A DNA stretch of 11,141 bases from the NCBI GenBank assembly GCA_021443125.1, contig JABUUQ010000002.1, positions 473,634 through 484,774 on the forward strand, given 5' to 3'. This DNA is from Bacteroidales bacterium (lineage in GTDB: Bacteria > Bacteroidota > Bacteroidia > Bacteroidales > P3). Every line of letters starts with the position of its first letter. Position 1 is the stretch's first letter. The translations under genes were made by a program, and so were the position numbers. The notes under the pieces are model-generated. The model was not told the DNA's origin. It was given only the letters and a program-made list of their open reading frames with translations, and did no database searches. This document shows positions 1-6,418 of the stretch, piece after piece.

Positions 1-2
1 TT

Positions 3-173
3 TCCATTCCGATTCCGCCGAAAGAGATACAAGAAAGAATAGTAGAGATATTAGATAAATTCGAAAAATTGACAACATCCTATCAAGATGGTTTGCCAGC
101 AGAGATAAGGGCCAGAGAACAACAATACGAATACTATCGTAACAAGTTGCTGACTTTTGAAAGGAAAAAATAA
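3..173 (+). CDS. hsdS: Type I restriction-modification specificity subunit HsdS, C-terminal fragment
   Basis: Only the last 56 codons are present and the gene runs off the left edge. They begin with SIPIPPKEIQERIVEILDKF and continue with a coiled, charged helix ending YYRNKLLTF before TAA at 171. The pattern 'IPIPP..IQ..IV.ILD.F' followed by 'GLPAEI..R..QYEYYR..LL.F' is the conserved distal region and C-terminal helix of HsdS subunits. In the family, HsdS carries two target-recognition domains separated by long helices that hold the HsdM subunits and set the spacing of the bipartite DNA target. The target-recognition domains are outside the window, so specificity cannot be inferred. It lies 91 bp ahead of hsdR on the same strand, which supports the identification. 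Confidence 0.88.
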   Translation, partial: SIPIPPKEIQERIVEILDKFEKLTTSYQDGLPAEIRAREQQYEYYRNKLLTFERKK

Positions 174-227
174 AACGCCGTTTAAAATTTTTTTTCCGCC
201 GTTTTAGCAAAATAAAACGCCGTTTTA
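167..227. repeat. Three CGCCGTTT(T)A cores at exact 21-bp spacing between hsdS and hsdR
   Basis: The core CGCCGTTT(T)A occurs at 176-184, 197-206 and 218-227, so successive copies are 21 bp (two helical turns) apart. Copies one and three sit in an identical 17-bp segment (167-183 and 209-225). The third copy is the centre of a perfect 7+1+7 palindrome at 213-227 (arms TAAAACG and CGTTTTA around a C). The first copy overlaps the hsdS stop codon. Helically phased repeats resemble a multi-site protein-binding array, but decayed terminator or slippage sequence is also possible. The repeats are seen directly; a regulatory role is inference. Confidence 0.6.
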
Positions 228-264
228 ATTTAGCAAATCAAAGAGTTCCAAAATTACAAACAAA

Positions 265-3200
265 ATGACAGAACAATATCATCTATTGAGCGAGAACAAC
301 ACCTCCACAGTTGTCTCACACTACAAAAGAGAGGCGGAGATACCCAAAGACTATCAGACCGAGGCAGAACTGGAGGACAGTTTTATAGCCCAGTTGCAGC
401 GTCAGGGCTATGAGTTTCTCGACATTCACACCGAACAAGAACTTATAGACAACCTTCGCCGTCAGATAGAGTTGTTGAATTCCTATAAGTTTAGCGACAA
501 CGAATGGAAAAACTTTTTTGCCACCGAGATAGTGGGCGAGAAGAGCGACATAATAAAAAAGACCTACACCATTCAGAAAGATTGCGTAAAATGTCTTAAG
601 CAAGACAACGGGCAAGAGAGAAACATAATGCTTTTGAACAAGAAAGACATTCACGCCAACAGCACACAGGTTATTCATCAATACACCGAGAAGCATGGCA
701 ACAAGCAAAGCCGCTACGATGTAAGCATTCTTGTCAATGGTTTGCCTTTGGTGCATGTGGAACTGAAGAAAAGGGGCGTAAGCATAAGGGAGGCGTTCAA
801 TCAGATAGACCGCTATTTCAATGAGTCTTTCAGTGAGGGTTGTGGTTTGTTTGAATATGTGCAACTTTTTGTCATAAGCAACGGCACACTGACCAAATAC
901 TATAGCAACACCACAAGGAAAGGCCATTTGGAGAACATCAGCAGAGCCAACAAGAGCGACAAAAAGCGTTCGAGTCATTCTTTTGAGTTCACAAGTTATT
1001 GGGCAGATGCACACAACAACATACTAAACGATTTGGTAGATTTTACAGCCACTTTTTTCACACGCCACACGCTTTTGAATGTGCTTTTGCGTTTTTGTGT
1101 GCTTACCCAACAAGACACTTTGCTTGTTATGCGTCCCTATCAGATTGCTGCCGCCGAGGCAATGCTCAACAAGATAGAGAAATCTCACAATATGCACATG
1201 CAAGGCACTCTTGACGCTTGCGGATATGTGTGGCACACAACGGGCTCTGGCAAAACGCTCACATCTTTCAAGGCTGCACAGTTGGCAACAAAGTATGATT
1301 TCATAGATAAGGTTGTTTTTGTTGTGGACCGCAAAGATTTGGATTATCAGACAATGAAAGAGTATGACCGTTTCGAGAAAGGTGCGGCAAATGGCAACAC
1401 AAGCACAAAAATTTTGCAGCATCAGTTGGAGGATTATACGGGAAAAACGCGAATACTTATAACAACAATACAAAAACTCAGTGCTTTCATAAAGAAAAAC
1501 AAGGAGCACAACATCTACAACAAAAACATAGTAATGGTTTTTGACGAATGCCATCGTTCGCAGTTTGGAAAGATGCATGCAGACATAATAAAAAAGTTCA
1601 AAAACTACTATATTTTTGGATTTACTGGCACACCTATTTTCGATGAGAACAAGGCAGATTTTCGCACCACCGATATGGTTTTTGGCGAACGGCTTCACAC
1701 CTATACTATTGTTGACGCCATAAGAGACAACAATGTTTTGCCTTTCCGTGTTACCTACATAAGCACCATAAAGGAGAAAAAAGACATTGAGAATGCGAAA
1801 GTGTGGGACATAGCACGCGAAACAGCTTTGATGGCTCCCCAACGCATAAGCAACATAACCAAATACATTCTTGAACACTATGCAGAGCAGACAAAGCAAG
1901 CGGGCGTTTATTCTTTCAGCCGTCTGAACGATATAGACAAAGTGGTGGGAAGAAAAAGCAAAACGGCTTTTGGGGAAACGCATACAAAAACGCAGCTGAA
2001 TGGTTTCAATTCCATGCTTACGGTGCAAAGCATAGAGGCGGCAAAACTCTATTACGAGGAATTCAAAAAGCAGTTGCAGTCCTATCCAGAGGAGCAGAGG
2101 TTGAAGGTTGCAACAATTTTCAGTTTTGGAACCAACGACGGATATGATGGAGAGATAGACGATGAGAATTCTGACAGCACCGACGAAATGGATGCAGGCA
2201 GTCGCGAATTTTTGAGCGAAGCAATAAAGGATTACAACAAGATGTTTGCCGTTGAATATGATGTAACAAGTGAAAAATTTGCCAACTACTACAAAGATGT
2301 TTCCTTGAGGATGAAAAATCGTGAGCTTGACATTCTTATTGTTGTAAATATGTTTCTCACGGGTTTTGATGCTACCACTTTGAACACTCTTTGGGTTGAT
2401 AAGAATTTGAAATATCACGGTTTGATACAGGCATATAGTCGTACAAACAGAATACTGAACACTTTGAAGAATGCAGGCAATATCGTTTGTTTCCGTAATC
2501 TTGAAGACCAGACCAATAGTGCTTTGTCGCTTTATGGAGATGCACAGGCAAAAAGTGTGGCAATTCTAAGACCTTTCAAAGATTATTTTTATGGTTATAC
2601 AGACAAAGACGGCACAAAGGTGGAAGGTTATGTTTCGGTAGTGGACAAATTGCGAAAATTTATTCCTGCAGGCAGTTTGCCAAGTGGTGAGGCCAATGAA
2701 AAGAAATATATAGAATTGTTTGGTGATATTCTTAGACGCAAAAACGTATTGCAGTGCTTTGAAGAGTTCGAAGAAAAAAATCCTATAAAGGACGGCGAAA
2801 TGCAGAATTATAGAAGCATTTATATTGCGTTGTATGAAAAATATCGCAAGAATAAAACATCTAAAGCCGTAATAAATGATGATATAGAGTTTGAAATGGA
2901 GTTGATTAAGCAAGTGGAGGTGAATATAGACTACATTCTCTATCTTGTTGAAGTATATAAAAAGGAACATCAGACCGAAGGAGAAGAAATACGCAACAAA
3001 ATCAATAGGGCTATTTTGTCAAGTTTGGATTTGCGAGACAAAAAAGACCTTATAAATAAGTTTATCGACAGCATGACAGCCAAAGGAGATGTTTATGCTC
3101 AGTGGCAACAATATATAAATGAGCAGAAAAAACAAGAGTTTGACCAAATCATAACGGAAGAGAATCTGCAAAGAGATGAGGCTATAGACTTTATACAAAG

Positions 3201-3378
3201 TGCTTTCAGCAGAGGCTATGTTCCAGAAGGAGGCATGGCACCAGCAAAGATGATGCCACCAATAAACCCTTTTGACCCTGAGGCAAACAGGCAAGGCAAA
3301 TTTGAACAAATACTCGACAGAATCAAAAACTTCTTTACAAAATATTTTGGCTTTGCTAATGGAGAATTTGACAAGTAG
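265..3378 (+). CDS. hsdR: Type I restriction enzyme R subunit HsdR (EcoR124-like)
   Basis: HsdR is the motor and nuclease subunit of a type I restriction complex. It binds the HsdM2-HsdS methylase core, translocates DNA using ATP and cuts unmodified DNA far from the target. The N-terminal nuclease domain has the PD-(D/E)xK elements D152 (in RYDV) and E166-L-K168. Superfamily 2 helicase motifs follow: Walker A TTGSGKT at 325-331, motif II DECH at 427-430, motif III FTGTP at 453-457, motif V FLTGFD at 697-702 and motif VI QAYSRTNR at 722-729. An acidic stretch lies near 635-650, and a helical C-terminal domain follows. The length, 1037 aa, nearly equals EcoR124I HsdR, and the nuclease residues fall at almost the same positions, suggesting the type IC branch. 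All catalytic motifs are intact. The ATG at 265 follows an AT-rich leader with no Shine-Dalgarno. GAG and mixed arginine codons are commoner here than in the ribosomal genes downstream. Confidence 0.96.
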   Translation: MTEQYHLLSENNTSTVVSHYKREAEIPKDYQTEAELEDSFIAQLQRQGYEFLDIHTEQELIDNLRRQIELLNSYKFSDNEWKNFFATEIVGEKSDIIKKTYTIQKDCVKCLKQDNGQERNIMLLNKKDIHANSTQVIHQYTEKHGNKQSRYDVSILVNGLPLVHVELKKRGVSIREAFNQIDRYFNESFSEGCGLFEYVQLFVISNGTLTKYYSNTTRKGHLENISRANKSDKKRSSHSFEFTSYWADAHNNILNDLVDFTATFFTRHTLLNVLLRFCVLTQQDTLLVMRPYQIAAAEAMLNKIEKSHNMHMQGTLDACGYVWHTTGSGKTLTSFKAAQLATKYDFIDKVVFVVDRKDLDYQTMKEYDRFEKGAANGNTSTKILQHQLEDYTGKTRILITTIQKLSAFIKKNKEHNIYNKNIVMVFDECHRSQFGKMHADIIKKFKNYYIFGFTGTPIFDENKADFRTTDMVFGERLHTYTIVDAIRDNNVLPFRVTYISTIKEKKDIENAKVWDIARETALMAPQRISNITKYILEHYAEQTKQAGVYSFSRLNDIDKVVGRKSKTAFGETHTKTQLNGFNSMLTVQSIEAAKLYYEEFKKQLQSYPEEQRLKVATIFSFGTNDGYDGEIDDENSDSTDEMDAGSREFLSEAIKDYNKMFAVEYDVTSEKFANYYKDVSLRMKNRELDILIVVNMFLTGFDATTLNTLWVDKNLKYHGLIQAYSRTNRILNTLKNAGNIVCFRNLEDQTNSALSLYGDAQAKSVAILRPFKDYFYGYTDKDGTKVEGYVSVVDKLRKFIPAGSLPSGEANEKKYIELFGDILRRKNVLQCFEEFEEKNPIKDGEMQNYRSIYIALYEKYRKNKTSKAVINDDIEFEMELIKQVEVNIDYILYLVEVYKKEHQTEGEEIRNKINRAILSSLDLRDKKDLINKFIDSMTAKGDVYAQWQQYINEQKKQEFDQIITEENLQRDEAIDFIQSAFSRGYVPEGGMAPAKMMPPINPFDPEANRQGKFEQILDRIKNFFTKYFGFANGEFDK

Positions 3379-3399
3379 CAAAAACATTATCATTGCACA

Positions 3400-3436
3400 A
3401 ACTGGCGGGAGTTTTTGAACTCTTGCCAGTTTTTTT
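3400..3436 (+). terminator. Intrinsic terminator after hsdR
   Basis: A stem of about 12 bp (AACTGGC paired with GCCAGTT, then two G-U pairs, then GAG with CTC) encloses an 8-nt loop. A T-rich tail to 3436 follows directly. It starts 22 nt after the hsdR stop and separates the restriction operon from the Fur-family gene. Confidence 0.88.
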
Positions 3437-3472
3437 GATTTATACCTATTATTATATATGTGGAAAATTTTG

Positions 3473-3481
3473 TATTTTTGC
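3473..3481 (+). promoter_or_regulatory. Bacteroidota -7 promoter element upstream of the Fur-family gene
   Basis: TATTTTTGC matches the Bacteroidota -7 consensus TAnnTTTG and lies 20 bp before the ATG at 3502. The expected upstream TTTG at about 20 bp spacing is not clear; that region is AT-rich (3441-3460). The promoter would start transcription near 3488 and leave a short leader. It stands just after the hsdR terminator, so the regulator probably has its own transcript. Confidence 0.55.
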
Positions 3482-3501
3482 AATCAAAATAGCATAGCAG
3501 G

Positions 3502-3912
3502 ATGAAGAACGCAGAAAATTACTTGATTGCCCACGATATAAAACCAACGGCTGTAAGAATAGTGGTGTGGAATGAAATTGCAAAGAACAACACGCCTTTT
3601 TCTTTGAAAGATGTGGAACAAAGTTTGCCGTATATGGATAGAAGTAGCATTTTTCGTTCATTGAAACTCTTTACTGAAAAACATTTGTTGCACGAAATAG
3701 ATGACGGTAGTGGTTTTGTGAAATATTGCGTTTGTCATTGTGATTCTTCTTTGCATTTGGGACATCCTCATTTTACTTGTGTGGAGTGTGGCAAAACTTT
3801 TTGTCTGTCTGAAACAACAATCCCGCTGGTAACTTTGCCACAAGATTATAAGCCTGCCGAGGTTGAATATATTATCAAAGGTTATTGTCCGGCGTGTGCA
3901 AGAAAGAAATAG
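3502..3912 (+). CDS. Fur-family metal-responsive transcriptional regulator
   Basis: This 136-aa protein has the size and layout of the Fur/Zur/PerR family, dimeric repressors that bind DNA when loaded with a metal. The N-terminal winged helix covers about 1-75; the recognition helix region is near 46-60 (DRSSIFRSLKLF), in the place of the family's 'ATVYRTL' helix. The dimerisation domain has a histidine-rich metal site around H85, H88 and H90 (HLGHPHF). It also has a structural Cys4 zinc site: C93 and C96 (CVEC), with C129 and C132 (CPAC) near the C-terminus. Extra cysteines C76, C78, C80 and C101 are present. The sequence does not tell iron, zinc or peroxide sensing apart, although the HPHF.C..CG...CL segment looks more Zur-like than classic Fur. 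It appears monocistronic, between a terminator and the tRNA-tuf promoter, so no neighbour suggests its regulon. Confidence 0.9.
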   Translation: MKNAENYLIAHDIKPTAVRIVVWNEIAKNNTPFSLKDVEQSLPYMDRSSIFRSLKLFTEKHLLHEIDDGSGFVKYCVCHCDSSLHLGHPHFTCVECGKTFCLSETTIPLVTLPQDYKPAEVEYIIKGYCPACARKK

Positions 3913-4128
3913 TTTGTTCCTTATGATATATATGGGTGTTTTGTTTTGATGTGTTTTTTTAGTGAAAATTGCGTTTTTTGTTGAAAAATCACTTCAAAAC
4001 CACCTGCAAAGAGCATAATTTTGCAGAAAAATCATACAAAATAACCTTGTTACAGAAAAATAATTTGATTTTTTTCTCTCTCATTATTAGAACGTTGTAT
4101 CTTTTTTTCAAAAAAAATACTAAAAATA
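3913..4128. other. Non-coding region upstream of the tRNA-tuf promoter, with repeats
   Basis: No believable gene lies here; the only open frame is low-complexity and overlaps the promoter. The stretch is very AT-rich. It holds an imperfect direct repeat of about 21 bp, at 3983-4004 and 4026-4046 (GAAAAATCA followed by CAAAA and ACC), with a shorter third GAAAAATAA at 4054-4062. A 7-bp inverted repeat (CTGCAAA 4004-4010, TTTGCAG 4020-4026) joins the first two copies. This could be an upstream activating region for the strong promoter at 4129-4160 or a binding site. No clear terminator for the Fur-family gene is visible beyond T-rich runs. Confidence 0.5.
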
Positions 4129-4160
4129 TTTGGTGGGTATCTGAAATGTGTATATCTTTG
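4129..4160 (+). promoter_or_regulatory. Bacteroidota-type promoter of the tRNA-tuf operon
   Basis: TTTG at 4129-4132 and TATCTTTG at 4153-4160 are 20 bp apart, matching the -33 TTTG and -7 TAnnTTTG consensus of the primary sigma factor in Bacteroidota. The predicted start is near 4167, giving a leader of about 85 nt before the first tRNA. It is the best promoter match I found in the window. It suits stable RNA and EF-Tu expression. Confidence 0.8.
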
Positions 4161-4176
4161 CATCGCTTTTGAAGGA

Positions 4177-4201
4177 CATCACAATCGCAATTGAAGTGAT
4201 G
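4177..4201 (+). other. Small hairpin in the tRNA operon leader
   Basis: CATCAC (4177-4182) can pair with GTGATG (4196-4201), with a 13-nt loop. It lies in the predicted leader between the promoter and tRNA-Thr. It may be an antitermination or processing element, but the stem is short and chance is possible. Confidence 0.25.
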
Positions 4202-4250
4202 AACAAAAAAAGGAATCGTTGTTTGAATGATTAAAAAGTAAAAACTAGAC

Positions 4251-4323
4251 GCCGATGTAACTCAGTTGGTAGAGTAGCTGATTTGTAATCAGCCTGTCGG
4301 GGGTTCAAGTCCCTCCATCGGCT
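4251..4323 (+). tRNA. tRNA-Thr (anticodon TGT)
   Basis: A 73-nt cloverleaf. The acceptor arms GCCGATG and CATCGGC pair perfectly; the anticodon arm is GCTGA / TTTGTAA / TCAGC with TGT in the loop; the T arm is GGGGG TTCAAGT CCCTC. The discriminator is T, followed by CTTTT, so the CCA end is not encoded and must be added by tRNA nucleotidyltransferase. It reads ACA and probably other ACN codons. It is first of four tRNAs ahead of tuf, and a T8 run (4325-4332) follows immediately. Confidence 0.97.
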
Positions 4324-4339
4324 CTTTTTTTTGTGTCAT

Positions 4340-4421
4340 GGGAAAGTCGCATAGTGGCAATTGCAACAGACTGTAAATCTGTCCTCTTCGGAGTTCGGTG
4401 GTTCGAGTCCACCCTTTCCCA
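4340..4421 (+). tRNA. tRNA-Tyr (anticodon GTA)
   Basis: An 82-nt type II tRNA. The acceptor arms are GGGAAAG and CTTTCCC; the anticodon arm is ACAGA / CTGTAAA / TCTGT with GTA. A long variable arm (CTC TTCG GAG) is present, as expected for bacterial tRNA-Tyr. The T arm is GGTGG TTCGAGT CCACC. The discriminator is A, and CCA is not encoded. It reads UAU and UAC and is second in the tRNA cluster. Confidence 0.97.
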
Positions 4422-4437
4422 CAAATATATAAGCTAT

Positions 4438-4510
4438 GCGGAAGTAGCTCATTTGGTAGAGCGATAGCCTTCCAAGCTATAGGTGGCGGGTTCGAGCCCC
4501 GTTTTCCGCT
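4438..4510 (+). tRNA. tRNA-Gly (anticodon TCC)
   Basis: A 73-nt cloverleaf. The acceptor GCGGAAG pairs with TTTCCGC, with one closing G-U pair. The anticodon arm is ATAGC / CTTCCAA / GCTAT with TCC, and the T arm is GCGGG TTCGAGC CCCGT. The discriminator is T, and CCA is not encoded. It reads GGA and GGG. It corresponds to the third tRNA of the E. coli tufB operon. Confidence 0.97.
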
Positions 4511-4590
4511 CAAATGAAGCAAAGGGAGCTTCGCAGCAGGGGGAGCAGTGTGTGCAGCTCGTCCTTATTGTTGTAGATGTGAAGTGTATC
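4511..4590 (+). other. GC-richer 80-nt spacer between tRNA-Gly and tRNA-Thr(GGT)
   Basis: This spacer is much longer than the 16-nt gaps between the preceding tRNAs and visibly richer in G and C than the surrounding non-coding DNA. It holds a hairpin with a 5-bp stem and 7-nt loop (GAAGC 4516-4520, GCTTC 4528-4532). It also holds the GTTGTAG heptamer found at the start of the next tRNA. No full cloverleaf can be folded by eye. It could be a decayed tRNA, a processing element or simply spacer. Confidence 0.35.
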
Positions 4591-4660
<70 letters not shown>

Positions 4661-4662
<2 letters not shown>

Positions 4663-4682
4663 CTTAATGTTTTATTTAAGAG
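4661..4682 (+). other. Hairpin between tRNA-Thr(GGT) and tuf
   Basis: CTCTTAA (4661-4667) pairs with TTAAGAG (4676-4682) around an 8-nt loop. The left arm overlaps the last two nucleotides of the tRNA, so it could form only before tRNA 3' processing. A role in separating the tRNA from the tuf message is inference. Confidence 0.35.
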
Positions 4683-4722
4683 AGAAAAAATAAAAATTAA
4701 CATAAAAATAAGTCAATAAACT

Positions 4723-5910
4723 ATGGCAAAAGAAAAATTCGAACGTACCAAAGATCACGTTAATATCGGTACAATCGGTCACGTTGACCACGGTAAGACA
4801 ACTTTAACAGCTGCTATTACTCAAGTTTTAGCAAAAAAAGGTTTGTCAGAAATTAAATCATTTGATTCAATTGACTCAGCTCCTGAAGAAAAGGAAAGAG
4901 GTATCACTATCAACACTGCACACGTTGAGTATCAAACAGAAACACGTCACTATGCACACGTTGACTGTCCAGGACACGCTGACTATGTAAAGAACATGGT
5001 TACAGGTGCTGCTCAAATGGACGGTGCTATCCTTGTAGTTGCTGCTACTGATGGTCCTATGCCACAAACTCGTGAACACATATTGTTGGCTCGTCAGGTA
5101 GGCGTTCCTCGTATCGTTGTTTTCATGAATAAAGTTGACTTGGTTGATGACCCTGAACTATTAGACCTTGTAGAAATGGAAATCAGAGATTTGTTGTCAT
5201 TCTATAGCTTTGACGGCGACAATACTCCTGTTATCCGTGGTTCTGCTCTAGGTGGTTTGAATGCTGAACCAGCTTGGGAAGAAAAAATCATTGAACTTAT
5301 GAACAGTGTTGATGAATGGATACCACTTCCACAAAGAGATAAAGATAAAGATTTCTTGATGCCTATAGAGGACGTATTCTCTATCACAGGTCGTGGTACT
5401 GTTGCTACAGGTAGAATTGAAACTGGTATTATCAAAGTTGGTGACCCAGTTGATATTATCGGTATGGGAGCAGAAAAACTTAAATCAACATGTACAGGTG
5501 TTGAAATGTTCCGTAAACTTCTTGACGAAGGTGAAGCTGGCGACAACGTAGGTCTATTGCTTAGAGGTATAGACAAAGACGAAATTCGTCGTGGTATGGT
5601 TATCGCTAAACCAGGTAGCATCACTCCTCATAGAAAATTCCAAGCTGAGGTTTATATCCTTAAGAAAGAAGAAGGTGGTCGTCATACTCCATTCCAAAAC
5701 AAATATCGTCCTCAATTCTACTTTAGAACTACAGACGTAACTGGTGAAATTACTCTTCCAGAAGATCGTGAAATGGTAATGCCAGGAGATAACTTGACAA
5801 TCACTGTTGATTTGATTTCTGAAATCGCTCTTAACCTTAACCTTCGTTTCGCTATCCGTGAAGGTGGTAGAACAGTTGGTGCAGGTCAGGTAACAAAGAT
5901 ATTAGACTAA
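4723..5910 (+). CDS. tuf: Translation elongation factor Tu
   Basis: EF-Tu is the GTPase that carries aminoacyl-tRNA to the ribosomal A site. The 395-aa length is normal. The GTPase motifs are intact: G1 GHVDHGKT at 19-26, the switch I threonine in RGITI at 59-63, G3 DCPGH at 81-85, G4 NKVD at 136-139 and G5 SAL at 174-176. The G domain covers about 1-205, then the two beta-barrel domains II and III follow, the latter containing the conserved GGRTVGAG near the end. Codon choice is strongly biased (CGT, GGT, GAA, CCA), as expected for one of the most abundant proteins. The ATG follows an A-rich leader without a Shine-Dalgarno. It is probably co-transcribed with the four upstream tRNAs. Confidence 0.99.
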   Translation: MAKEKFERTKDHVNIGTIGHVDHGKTTLTAAITQVLAKKGLSEIKSFDSIDSAPEEKERGITINTAHVEYQTETRHYAHVDCPGHADYVKNMVTGAAQMDGAILVVAATDGPMPQTREHILLARQVGVPRIVVFMNKVDLVDDPELLDLVEMEIRDLLSFYSFDGDNTPVIRGSALGGLNAEPAWEEKIIELMNSVDEWIPLPQRDKDKDFLMPIEDVFSITGRGTVATGRIETGIIKVGDPVDIIGMGAEKLKSTCTGVEMFRKLLDEGEAGDNVGLLLRGIDKDEIRRGMVIAKPGSITPHRKFQAEVYILKKEEGGRHTPFQNKYRPQFYFRTTDVTGEITLPEDREMVMPGDNLTITVDLISEIALNLNLRFAIREGGRTVGAGQVTKILD

Positions 5911-5925
5911 TCAATTCTTAAATAG

Positions 5926-5946
5926 AGCAGGTCTTTAAGGCCTGCT
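5926..5946 (+). other. Hairpin between tuf and tRNA-Trp
   Basis: AGCAGGTC (5926-5933) pairs with GGCCTGCT (5939-5946), including one G-U pair, with a 5-nt loop. It starts 16 nt after the tuf stop. No T tract follows (AATTTAGGG), so it does not look like a full intrinsic terminator. It is more likely to stabilise the tuf 3' end or to be a processing or partial attenuation site before tRNA-Trp. Confidence 0.55.
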
Positions 5947-5951
5947 AATTT

Positions 5952-6022
5952 AGGGGCATAGTTTAATGGCAGAATAACGGTCTCCAAAACCGCTGATGGG
6001 AGTTCGATTCTCTCTGCCCCTG
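5952..6022 (+). tRNA. tRNA-Trp (anticodon CCA)
   Basis: A 71-nt cloverleaf. The acceptor AGGGGCA pairs with TGCCCCT; the anticodon loop CTCCAAA contains CCA; the T arm is GGGAG TTCGATT CTCTC. The G discriminator is typical of bacterial tRNA-Trp, and the 3' CCA is not encoded. A tRNA-Trp between tuf and secE is common in several bacterial phyla. It decodes UGG. Confidence 0.97.
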
Positions 6023-6064
6023 CTAGAATAAATTAAATAACCAGATAATAAGATTTACATATAT

Positions 6065-6280
6065 ATGTCAGTAGTGAATTATGTTAAAAGTTGCTATGAT
6101 GAGCTTGTAAATAAAGTGTCATGGCCTACAGCATCAGAGTTGCAAAATAGCACATTGGTTGTGTTTGTTGCATCTTTGATTATTGCTTTAATAGTATTCA
6201 TCATGGATATGTTATTCGGTGTTCATCCAACAATGTTTTGGAAAGGACTTCTTGGATATCTATATCAATTGATGGCATAG
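6065..6280 (+). CDS. secE: Preprotein translocase subunit SecE
   Basis: SecE clamps and stabilises the SecY channel of the inner-membrane Sec translocon. At 71 aa this is the short single-span form found in most bacteria other than enterobacteria. Residues 1-29 form the amphipathic cytoplasmic part with the family signature VSWPT at 18-22. One hydrophobic segment follows at about 30-52. The position between tRNA-Trp and nusG is the conserved place for secE. The ATG at 6065 follows an AT-rich leader, and the next gene begins after an unusually long gap. Confidence 0.96.
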   Translation: MSVVNYVKSCYDELVNKVSWPTASELQNSTLVVFVASLIIALIVFIMDMLFGVHPTMFWKGLLGYLYQLMA

Positions 6281-6418
6281 GTTAGAGAAAAATAACAAAT
6301 ACGATAAATTTTCAATATCTTGCTTCCCAAATGCTTTAGAAGAGTATTGAGGTATTGAGAATCGTTTTATGTTTTTTTATTATTTGGATTCAGTAACTAT
6401 AAAAACTATTTCACGATA
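6281..6418 (+). other. 138-nt secE-nusG spacer with tandem 8-mer and T-tract
   Basis: No gene is visible. GTATTGAG occurs twice in tandem (6344-6351, 6352-6359). CAATA at 6313-6317 can pair with TATTG of either copy, so two alternative weak hairpins are possible. A T7 run lies at 6372-6378. I see no promoter close to the TTTG/TAnnTTTG consensus. The layout is compatible with an attenuator or 5' leader for nusG, but the stems are short. Confidence 0.3.

Noticed and set aside
167..227. CRISPR array or transposon end
   Set aside because: The cores are about 10 bp at 21-bp spacing with no proper spacers, no target-site duplication and no transposase nearby.
316..1014. Minus-strand open frame of 232 codons inside hsdR
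   Set aside because: It is antisense to the HsdR nuclease domain; no domain or start context supports it.
1024..2418. Minus-strand open frame of 464 codons inside hsdR
   Set aside because: It is fully antisense to a gene with intact helicase motifs. The peptide is cysteine- and hydrophobic-rich without a recognisable domain, as expected from a codon-bias shadow.
3421..3440. Terminator also serving a convergent gene from the right
   Set aside because: The next gene, the Fur-family regulator, is on the same strand, so no convergent transcription is expected here.
3440..3460. Possible Fur or PerR box ahead of the Fur-family gene
   Set aside because: The stretch is only AT-rich with short TTATA/TATAA-like pieces. 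The match to known boxes is too poor to separate from background.
3969..4172. Plus-strand open frame of 67 codons starting at TTG
   Set aside because: It runs through the tRNA-tuf promoter (4129-4160), is low-complexity Lys/Phe/Asn-rich and has a weak start.
4289..4522. Minus-strand open frame of 77 codons across the tRNA cluster
   Set aside because: It is antisense to three tRNAs and gives the familiar spurious peptide with GWTRTTELRRG and MEGLEPPTG, a known annotation artefact of tRNA genes.
5926..5946. Intrinsic terminator after tuf
   Set aside because: The stem is good but is followed by AATTTAGGG, not a T tract. Kept as a hairpin only.
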